A stretch of 64,000 nt of DNA from assembly GCF_016862955.1 (NCBI RefSeq), contig NZ_BONY01000035.1, positions 1 to 64,000 of the forward strand, given 5' to 3'. The notes below the pieces were generated by a model that worked only from the letters and a program-made list of their open reading frames with translations, did no database searches and had not been told where the DNA came from. Positions within the stretch are counted from its first letter, which is position 1. Each line of letters starts with the position of its first letter. The position numbers were made by a program, and so were the translations under genes. Origin of the DNA: Rhizocola hellebori (GTDB lineage: Bacteria; Actinomycetota; Actinomycetes; Mycobacteriales; Micromonosporaceae). Positions 58,036 through 64,000 of this stretch are shown piece after piece.

Positions 58036-58943
58036 ATCGTGATCCAGTCGTCGGTAAGCCCTTTCGCCAGGGCTTCAAAGGATTCTACGGTGGCGGGATT
58101 GGCTATCTCGCGAAGCATTGTGTCGGAGTCGGTGATGAGTTGCTCCCGCCATTGCAGCACTGGGTCCAGCGGCACGCTTCCGAGTGTGACGAGGCGGCCA
58201 ATGCCCAGATTTCCAGCGAGCTGATTGAGATCCCGGTCCATCTGGCGCAACCAGGTGATCTGAGCGGCCCGAAGGCCAGCAAGCTGTTCTGACGAGGGGT
58301 TGACCACCACCGTGCGAACGAAGCGAATCGCCGACTGGAGCTCATCGTGGTCGTGTCCGAAGCCTTTGCCGAGATCGAGGATGCCACCGACGCCGAGCGC
58401 GAGGCCGTGCGCCGCAATCACGTGCTGCCGGGTCCACCGATGGAATACGAGCCAGCGCGTTGGGATCGATCGGAGCTCATCGCGCGCAGTAACCCGCAAT
58501 GCGAGCTCCGTCGCAAAGGAGCGCCCAGCGCTCAGGTCCATCAGGACAATGTCATAGCTGTCATTGAGCTGTACCAGGAGGTCGACGCAGCGATCCACTG
58601 ATTCATCGTCGACTACGAATTCGCTGCCGCCTTCATCTCCCGGAAGCAGCACCAGCTCACCTGCGCCGCTTGGGCGGCCACAGAGGCTAGTCCTCTCCGA
58701 CTCCGCCCACACGTCGATGCGTTGCGGCTCATCGATGGCGCCCTGAATGTACCTATGCAGGCCACCATCCTTGGTCCCACGCTGCACCGTGTGGATGCCA
58801 AAGATCGCTCCGGCGGTCGGCGCGCCGAAGTCAAAGTCGAGATAGCAGACATCACTGCCTTGAAGCGCTCTCCGGTAGACGATGTTGCTGCTGGTCACCG
58901 TCCGCCCTGTGCCGCCTTTGTCGGATGTAGCGAAAACTAGCAT
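58032..58943 (-). CDS. SCO2523 family variant P-loop protein
   Basis: A 303-residue ParA/MinD-like protein. The N-terminus MLVFATSDKGGTGRTVTSSN resembles the deviant Walker A motif KGGxGKT, but residue 14 is Arg where Lys is standard; the signature Lys9 is kept. Switch I (DFDFGAPTAGAIF) and a Walker B-like IVLMDLSAGRS are present. It may bind nucleotide weakly or not hydrolyse it. This is the hallmark of the SCO2523 family. It is co-translated with the SCO2522 gene, and starts four bases after the SCO2524 stop. Confidence 0.88.
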   Translation of the reverse strand: MLVFATSDKGGTGRTVTSSNIVYRRALQGSDVCYLDFDFGAPTAGAIFGIHTVQRGTKDGGLHRYIQGAIDEPQRIDVWAESERTSLCGRPSGAGELVLLPGDEGGSEFVVDDESVDRCVDLLVQLNDSYDIVLMDLSAGRSFATELALRVTARDELRSIPTRWLVFHRWTRQHVIAAHGLALGVGGILDLGKGFGHDHDELQSAIRFVRTVVVNPSSEQLAGLRAAQITWLRQMDRDLNQLAGNLGIGRLVTLGSVPLDPVLQWREQLITDSDTMLREIANPATVESFEALAKGLTDDWITI

Positions 58944-58947
58944 GTCA

Positions 58948-60795
58948 TCACCTTGCCCAGGTAGAGTCCTCGCGGGCTGCCGCCAGGGTATCGAGCTCTA
59001 GCAACACGCTGGAAACAAGGGCATGGGCCGACGCGGGTCTTTTGCTCAAGATCGTCTTGGCTCGTTGCAGGTTGGCATTCACGCTCTGGATCGTGCGCCG
59101 CATGGAGGGTCCTGCATTGTCGGCGCCGATAAGGAACTCCTGGTCCAATAGGTGTTCAGCCTCGCTGATCATGTCGCGGGTTAAGTTGTAGAGCGTGTCG
59201 CTGCGTAGCGGCTCGTTTGCCACCAGACCAGCGGCGAGCACAAGACTCTCGACTACGCGCACGGTCATCTGCCATGACGGCTGATCGTAGGTCCGGGTCA
59301 GCGTCGAATACGCCAGCGATGGCTGGTCCCATAGCGTTTTGGTGTTTCCGTCCTTCATCCGGCGCAGGTCAAGGTGATCCCAGAGGGAGTTCATCAGCGT
59401 GAGCACGTCGCTATAAAGATCAGTGTCCTTCAACATTGTGGCTAGTCGGGCGCTGCGTTTGAGAAGCACGGCCGCATAGTCTTGCACCGGCCAAATGAGG
59501 TGAGGGCCGATCGCCTCGCCGGAAACCACCAGCGGCAGTTGGAAGCCGGGATCATGCAGTTTCTGCAAAGCCTGATCGTCTTCGGTGGGCCGTCTCGTGA
59601 TCCGGCCTCGGTTGGCCAGCTCGGACAGGAGTGTTCCCATGCGACTCAGGTCCAGGTCATCGGCCCGCACCTCGACGAGGTTACGCATCGCTACACCGGC
59701 CACCAGAACGGACAGATAATCAGACTCGATCTCATCGGTCGCTCGCCATGGAATGTCTTCGAGCGGCCATTGCGCTGGACCGAAGTCAGCCAAGACCGCC
59801 CAGTACTCCTGGGTGAGATCCCATCGGATCTGTAAGGCTCGAGCCAACCGTTGCTGATCCTCGTCGAGGAGACTGGCGCGCCTGGTGCGCTCAGTAAACA
59901 GGTCGGCGATAGCGTCAAGCGCAACCATCGTAAAGTACAAGTAAGGTTCGTCTGAGGCCACACCATCGCGTTGTTGGCTTAGGTCGAAGAACGGCACGCG
60001 TTCGGCGTCTCTGATCACGCCCCACGACCAGCCACACTCAAACAGCAGGTTGGGGCTGTCGAGGTCTCCGCCCTTGCTTTGACCGGAGCCTATCTGGATC
60101 TCATCGCGGAGACCGGCAATGACGTCGCGCAGCTCATGACGTAGATCGTGTACTACCCGTCGCTCGGGAAGGCCGGCCTGATTCACTGACCGCAGTAGTG
60201 CCTGCCCCATTCTGCTCGTTTCCTCGAAAGTATTGATCGTGAAACTGCGAAGCAGGCCTACCATCGCGGCCGTGAGGCGACGGCCGGCTCTCTCCTCCAG
60301 CTGCCTGAGGCTCGACAGATGCTCCTCGCGCTTCACCGAACGCTGGAGGCTGCGGGCGAAGCTGATCGTCGCCAGCATCAGGGTGACTGAGGCCGCGAAG
60401 GACTCCACCACATCGAGCTCAAGCTGGGCCTGCGTTGGCGGCGAGTCTGGGTCGCGAGACAGGAAGTGGCTTCCGCCCGAGAACAGCGGAGTACCGTCAT
60501 CCGCAGTGTATCTGTCGAGATACTCATGAAGGACTTGGACGATCAGCAACGGGATCTTTTGCGCGCCGCCTAGGTTCGCCAGCGCCTCAAGTGTCGCCTC
60601 CTCGGTGCGGTCAGGATTGCCTAGGCCGAAGGAGCTGATCTCCGTTGCCGGGAACATTAAGCACAACAGCTGCTGCGCATCACTGACCGAATTAGATTCG
60701 AAACGGCCGCCCCATGTCCACTTGTTGTCGTTGTATGAGGTAGTCGCCACGCCGCGCCAGATCTCAAGCAGGTGAAGCCGTGGCCGGACTCTCAT
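58948..60795 (-). CDS. SCO2524 family protein
   Basis: A 615-residue, mostly helical protein without signal peptide or membrane helices. The N-terminus RPRLHLLEIWRGVATTSYND and WGGRFESNSVSDAQQLLCLM then FPATEI match the SCO2524 family. Further markers are FSGGSHFLSRDPDSPPT, SFTINTFEETSRMGQALLRS and PHLIWPVQDYAAVLLKRSA. No catalytic motif is seen; it could be a scaffold. ATG 60795 is chosen over 60810 because relatives start MRVRPRL-like. It is second in the minus-strand operon, 28 bases after the methyltransferase. Confidence 0.85.
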   Translation of the reverse strand: MRVRPRLHLLEIWRGVATTSYNDNKWTWGGRFESNSVSDAQQLLCLMFPATEISSFGLGNPDRTEEATLEALANLGGAQKIPLLIVQVLHEYLDRYTADDGTPLFSGGSHFLSRDPDSPPTQAQLELDVVESFAASVTLMLATISFARSLQRSVKREEHLSSLRQLEERAGRRLTAAMVGLLRSFTINTFEETSRMGQALLRSVNQAGLPERRVVHDLRHELRDVIAGLRDEIQIGSGQSKGGDLDSPNLLFECGWSWGVIRDAERVPFFDLSQQRDGVASDEPYLYFTMVALDAIADLFTERTRRASLLDEDQQRLARALQIRWDLTQEYWAVLADFGPAQWPLEDIPWRATDEIESDYLSVLVAGVAMRNLVEVRADDLDLSRMGTLLSELANRGRITRRPTEDDQALQKLHDPGFQLPLVVSGEAIGPHLIWPVQDYAAVLLKRSARLATMLKDTDLYSDVLTLMNSLWDHLDLRRMKDGNTKTLWDQPSLAYSTLTRTYDQPSWQMTVRVVESLVLAAGLVANEPLRSDTLYNLTRDMISEAEHLLDQEFLIGADNAGPSMRRTIQSVNANLQRAKTILSKRPASAHALVSSVLLELDTLAAAREDSTWAR

Positions 60796-60823
60796 GTGTG
60801 GACCGCCCATTTCATGCCGAAGG

Positions 60824-61591
60824 TCAGCCGAGAGCGGCCCGACCGGTCGCTAACAACATGCCGTCGAATCCCTTGCGGAATTCATGCATCTTGGCGATGT
60901 CGACGACCGAATTGATCTGCGCCGCCACCTCTTCGAGGCAATTCTTCACGTCAACGTCGTCTATCGCAACAGCCGGAAAGTCAACGGTCTCGACCGTGTA
61001 TCCTTCAGAGCCGCGCATGAATGCGATCGCGAACGGTGCGCTGCGGCGAAGAGATCCAATAAATGACTTTACTGCGTGCAGAAACTCGGCGAAGTCGTTG
61101 CTGAGCGACTCTGCGACGAAGAACATCGTGCCGACATGGTATCGGCACGACGGAAGATCGAAGAGGCTGCCTCTTTTGACGACGGTATTGTGGAGCAGCC
61201 GCCGCTTGTAGTCGCCGAGCTCCTGGTAAACCGTCTCATAGGTGAGAACATCCCAGAACTGCTGCCACGAGCGATCTGGTTTAAGTCGTTGGCGTTGTAG
61301 CCAGTCGACATTGCTCCGCGAGATGTCGAGCATCGTGATCTCTGAACAAAACGGGAGCATCGACAGCGCGGGATAGAGATTCGGCCCGCTGCCCGCATCA
61401 ATGCCATGCGCACCAGGCTGAATATCGGCTTGCGTAAAGAAATCTCGCACCAGTTCGAGGATTGCGCGATCATCCGGCCGAATCTTGGAGTAGTGGAGGC
61501 CCTTGTACGCATCCGGGGTAAAGGCATCCCAACGAGCGTCCGCATTGCGCATATTGCCGGATTTGAGACGGCTCTTGATGGGCGCGGTCAT
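60824..61591 (-). CDS. SCO2525 family SAM-dependent methyltransferase
   Basis: A 255-residue class I methyltransferase of the SCO2525 family. NADARWDAFTPDAYKGLHYS leads the family motif, then GIDAGSGPNLYPALSMLPFC (SAM motif I), ITMLDISRSNVDWLQRQ, VKRGSLFDLP and TMFFVAESLSNDF. The pattern, with D-x-G-S/T-G-x-N/T and a DW or N-x-x-W-L segment, is like that of NNMT/PNMT/TEMT small-amine N-methyltransferases. ATG 61591 has GGGAG five bases before it. It opens the SCO2524-SCO2522 operon. A paralogue is encoded at 62664-63413. Confidence 0.88.
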   Translation of the reverse strand: MTAPIKSRLKSGNMRNADARWDAFTPDAYKGLHYSKIRPDDRAILELVRDFFTQADIQPGAHGIDAGSGPNLYPALSMLPFCSEITMLDISRSNVDWLQRQRLKPDRSWQQFWDVLTYETVYQELGDYKRRLLHNTVVKRGSLFDLPSCRYHVGTMFFVAESLSNDFAEFLHAVKSFIGSLRRSAPFAIAFMRGSEGYTVETVDFPAVAIDDVDVKNCLEEVAAQINSVVDIAKMHEFRKGFDGMLLATGRAALG

Positions 61592-61777
61592 CGGTACTCC
61601 CACAGCAATCAACGACCCCTTCAGTGGTAAACAACGGTAGCGTCTTTCCGTTGGGCTTGGATCCGGTGATATTAGACCTGACGCGGAGCATAGTGAAGCC
61701 AGTTCCAAACTCGACAACGTCGCGCGACCGCGCTCGATGTTGTTGTAGGAGAGTCGCAAATCAAAGTTTGCCGAAAG
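61592..61777 (-). pseudogene. Possible XRE-type HTH remnant
   Basis: The frame upstream of the methyltransferase stays open from a stop at 61778 and reads LRLSYNNIERGRATLSSLEL then ASLCSASG, which matches the second half of an XRE helix-turn-helix (xxSxIERGRxxPSLELLxxLxxA). The first half and a start codon are lacking, and no ribosome site is seen. It could be a decayed regulator that once preceded the operon, or a chance resemblance. The region is AT-richer than the flanking genes. Otherwise the gap has nothing clear. Confidence 0.3.
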
Positions 61778-61786
61778 TTATCAATT

Positions 61787-62572
61787 TCAGAGGTCGTCGG
61801 AGCTGCCCGCCGAGGATGGTTTTGCAGCTGGTTTGTCCGAGACCAGCGGCAGGATCTCGTAGTCCCTTGCAAAATTGCGCTGCCATAATTCTTCGAGAAT
61901 CAGCGCGGCTTCGTGCGAGACTTCGCGACCATTGCTATCTGTCAGGGGCCTGGTACTCCAGAGGCATTTGGACAGCATTCCAGTTGCGTCCCATGTTTTG
62001 AGGATGACGACTCCAGCCCTAACGTCGCGATATCCTTCAGTGAATCCGGGTGCGACGACGACAAGCGGTGGTTCATCTCCATTCTTCGGAATCTCCACCA
62101 TAATGAGCCTGTCTTTGCGCAAGGCGACCTCGGTGAAGGCCTCGTAGGGCTCGCCCGCAGATTCATCGACTATCATGACTTCAATGGAGTTCGGCGTAGT
62201 GCTGTCCTGGAAGCGATATACGAAATGACGCCAAAGATATTTGTCATCCTTGCGGGTTAGGTAGTAGTAATGCCATGATCGGCGTATTGGCGACAAGCTA
62301 TTTTCCTCAGAGCGCATACCTGCCTTGGAGAAATCCGCCATCATCTTTCGAATCATCGCGAGCGTGTCTCGCCCTTCAGTAGCGGCGAAGTAGATGCTAA
62401 TGGCGGCACCTATCACGCCACCGCCAACGGCGGTCAGCGTGCCGGCGACCATCTGATTAGTTGCCGAATTTCCGTTGGTCTGGACGTAGAAGCCCAGGGC
62501 GGTTATCGCCGCGCCAAGAGTGCCGACCATCCACAGTGGCGCGGAGCCAATGGAGCGTCTTCTATCGGCCAT
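61787..62572 (-). CDS. Two-helix membrane protein with beta-rich domain
   Basis: A 261-residue protein. Two membrane helices (about residues 12-32 and 40-62) are followed by a helical linker and a beta-rich domain (WHYYYLTRKDDKYLWRHFVY, IEVMIVDESAGEPY, LIMVEIPKNG, PLVVVAPGFTEGYRDVRAG), ending in a helix and a polar tail. The layout, two helices then a beta-rich domain, resembles Cap15-type CBASS effectors, but I cannot show homology. It lies between the two methyltransferase genes, and its promoter region is shared with the divergent one at 62664. Confidence 0.65.
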   Translation of the reverse strand: MADRRRSIGSAPLWMVGTLGAAITALGFYVQTNGNSATNQMVAGTLTAVGGGVIGAAISIYFAATEGRDTLAMIRKMMADFSKAGMRSEENSLSPIRRSWHYYYLTRKDDKYLWRHFVYRFQDSTTPNSIEVMIVDESAGEPYEAFTEVALRKDRLIMVEIPKNGDEPPLVVVAPGFTEGYRDVRAGVVILKTWDATGMLSKCLWSTRPLTDSNGREVSHEAALILEELWQRNFARDYEILPLVSDKPAAKPSSAGSSDDL

Positions 62573-62663
62573 GATCCCTCCGCGCCAGGGTGAACCTCTA
62601 TTGTGAGGGATAGATCTTCAACTGGACAGAGTTGCGACGGCTGATGCGAAGAGGTGTGATCCC

Positions 62664-63413
62664 TTGTTAGAGTCCGCGCCGGTTCGCAATGCCGATGTCC
62701 GTTGGGACGACTTCGATCCCGAGCGGTACTTCAGGGAGAACTACCGCGAGCTTCGCGACGATGATCGTCAAATTCTGGCTCTGCTGAGCCAACACTTCGC
62801 GTCGACGAGCAAACGAAGGCCGCGTTACGCGCATGGCGTCGATGTAGGAACGGGTTCCAATCTCTACCCCACGTTGGCCATGCTTCCGTTCTGTTCGGAG
62901 ATCACGTTGATCGAACGTTCGGCGGCAGGCATCCAGTGGTTGTCGCGCGAAACTGGCTCCGCACATAAAGATTGGGATCCTTTTTGGCATCTACTTGAGA
63001 GTTACCCGCGGTACGCGACCGTGGAACCTTGGTCGGAAGTCGCGCTCAAGACGACGATCGTTCAGGCTGATGTACTAAAGCCGATGCCGGGCAGTTGGGA
63101 TCTGGGCACGATGATGTTCGTGGCCGAGTCCATCACCGGTGACATGAGTGAATTCCGCCTGGCAATCAAGAACTTTCTGGGATCGCTGAAGCCTGGTGCC
63201 CCGTTCGCGATGGCGTTCATGGCCGGGTCGGAGGGCTATTCAGTGGCGGATAAGTGGTTTCCGTCAGTGCCAGTGGGAAGGCGTGACGTTGCCGAGGCAA
63301 TTGCGGAAGCCGTTGATGCCGAGCTTGTCGATATTCCGATCCCTGACGAAGGCCCGCTAAGGGAAGGTTACGAGGGAATGATCCTCGCTCTTGGGACCAA
63401 GGCGCTCACATAG
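62664..63413 (+). CDS. Second SCO2525-like methyltransferase
   Basis: A 249-residue paralogue of the methyltransferase at 60824-61591. Shared elements are RNADVRWDDFDPERYFRENY, VDVGTGSNLYPTLAMLPFCS, ITLIERSAAGIQWLSRE, TTIVQADVLKPMPGSWDLGT and MFVAESITGDMSEFRLAIKN. TTG 62664 is the only usable start; GAGG lies nine bases before it. The intact motif I suggests an active enzyme. It faces a convergent methyltransferase gene, with an 8-base overlap of the ends. The two copies may have different substrates. Confidence 0.85.
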   Translation: MLESAPVRNADVRWDDFDPERYFRENYRELRDDDRQILALLSQHFASTSKRRPRYAHGVDVGTGSNLYPTLAMLPFCSEITLIERSAAGIQWLSRETGSAHKDWDPFWHLLESYPRYATVEPWSEVALKTTIVQADVLKPMPGSWDLGTMMFVAESITGDMSEFRLAIKNFLGSLKPGAPFAMAFMAGSEGYSVADKWFPSVPVGRRDVAEAIAEAVDAELVDIPIPDEGPLREGYEGMILALGTKALT

Positions 63414-64000
63414 TCGGTGTCGCGCGGCAGTAGGCGTACAGGTGGGTTTGTGGTTCCGTGTCTGGGGTGGCCGGCTCCCAGTGCTCGGAGTGGAATTCCA
63501 CAACCGTGAACCCGTGCCTGGGCAGGAGTTCCTGGAGTTCGTCGCGGGGAAAGGCCGTGAGTGGCACCGGGACCCCGAGGAATTCGCGCATGAGGTAGTC
63601 GGTGTCGCCTTCGACCATGCCCACCGTGAAAAGGCCGTCGTGGCCTAGGACGCTGCGGATGGAGTCGAGGGCTTTGCCGATTTCGGTGCGGCGCAGCATG
63701 AGCAGGGAGAAGAAGGCGGTGGCGCCGTCGAAGCGGCCTTGGGCGGGGTGCAGGCCGCCGAGGTCGAACAGGTCGCGTTCGACGAAGATGCCGGTGGGGA
63801 CGTTTTTGCGGGCCAGTTCGAGCATGACCGGTGAGGTGTCGACGCCGACGACGGTGCAGCCGGCGGCGGCGAGCTGGCCGGCGGTGGGCAGGCCCGAGCC
63901 GCAGCCGACGTCGAGCACGGCGCGGTCGCCGTGGAGGTGGGAGAGTAGCCAGCTTCCGGCGGCGACCTGTCCCGGTTTGTCGGAGAAGGCCTCGTCGTAG
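63406..64000 (-). CDS. Class I SAM-dependent methyltransferase, partial
   Basis: The frame is open to the right edge, so the N-terminus lies outside the window; about 198 residues are seen. Motif I is LDVGCGSGLPTAGQLAAAG, then TVVGVDTSPVMLELARK, NVPTGIFVERDLFDLG and DGATAFFSLLMLRRTE, and a C-terminal VVEFHSEHWEPATPDTEPQ then THLYAYCR. It is a common methyltransferase type and looks unrelated to the SCO2525 pair. Substrate is unknown. Confidence 0.82.
   Translation of the reverse strand, partial: YDEAFSDKPGQVAAGSWLLSHLHGDRAVLDVGCGSGLPTAGQLAAAGCTVVGVDTSPVMLELARKNVPTGIFVERDLFDLGGLHPAQGRFDGATAFFSLLMLRRTEIGKALDSIRSVLGHDGLFTVGMVEGDTDYLMREFLGVPVPLTAFPRDELQELLPRHGFTVVEFHSEHWEPATPDTEPQTHLYAYCRATPTM

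Noticed and set aside
61787-62572. CBASS system
   Set aside because: Only a two-helix beta-rich protein resembles an effector; no CD-NTase, Cap2 or Cap3-like gene is present.

Overview
The window is 64 kb of high-GC DNA with actinobacterial traits: many GTG and TTG starts, dense ATGA/GTGA stop-start overlaps, and an HTH protein, RIO-type kinase, AcnR, DUF3097 and MoxR/DUF58/VWA genes of actinobacterial type. Much of the gene order is that of the Mycobacterium tuberculosis stretch Rv1472-Rv1488 as I recall it (echA12, ABC exporter, small HTH gene, acnR, acn, moxR1 operon, fabG1-inhA, ferrochelatase, Rv1486c, NfeD, SPFH), but it is broken up by large inserts. The InhA-like protein has a short substrate loop, which suggests a non-mycolate producer. 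I infer a soil actinomycete, perhaps of the Pseudonocardiales; the exact genus is not determinable here.

Layout. 0-5 kb: membrane glycosyltransferase-like protein, HTH protein, enoyl-CoA hydratase, ABC exporter, lipoprotein. 5-10.9 kb: variant SDR, YbjQ protein, a nucleotidyltransferase/BON/phosphoesterase trio, and an ANTAR-GAF-PAS-PAS-SpoIIE phosphatase beside a SigB/SigF-type sigma gene. 10.9-13.1 kb: a three-gene cassette with an MNIO (DUF692) enzyme, a small partner and a membrane protein ending in a Cys/Gly tail, a probable unusual RiPP-like modification system. 13.1-21.2 kb: DDAH, AcnR, DUF2637 protein, HAD phosphatase, RIO kinase and aconitase; acnR and acn share a matching candidate operator. 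21.2-26.5 kb: VOC protein, lipoprotein, pirin under a MarR-like palindrome, DoxX, tiny membrane proteins, a His-containing membrane protein, and a Pro/Leu repeat protein.

26.6-38.5 kb: a 1,707-residue secreted amylase-pullulanase, aminopeptidase P, asparagine synthase, a metallo-hydrolase/thioesterase pair, two PH-domain membrane proteins and a small Cys/His protein. 38.7-51.6 kb: conserved housekeeping core with moxR-DUF58-VWA, fabG-fabI, coproporphyrin ferrochelatase, HAD-IIA phosphatase, a HAF-repeat secreted protein, DUF3097, a Clp-N/HTH protein behind two perfect 17-bp operators, a serine hydrolase, NfeD and an SPFH protein. 51.6-55.1 kb: TrmH-type rRNA methyltransferase, PucR regulator and a D-amino-acid-oxidase-like enzyme.

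55.2-63.4 kb is an accessory-looking island carrying relatives of the Streptomyces SCO2521-SCO2525 set: SCO2521, SCO2522, a P-loop protein with Arg in place of the P-loop Lys, SCO2524, and two SCO2525-like methyltransferases. Two proteins with paired N-terminal membrane helices are added. Its function is not known to me, and it is, with the MNIO cassette, the best candidate for an undescribed system. A methyltransferase gene runs off the right edge. I see no rRNA, tRNA, CRISPR array, insertion sequence or phage gene.
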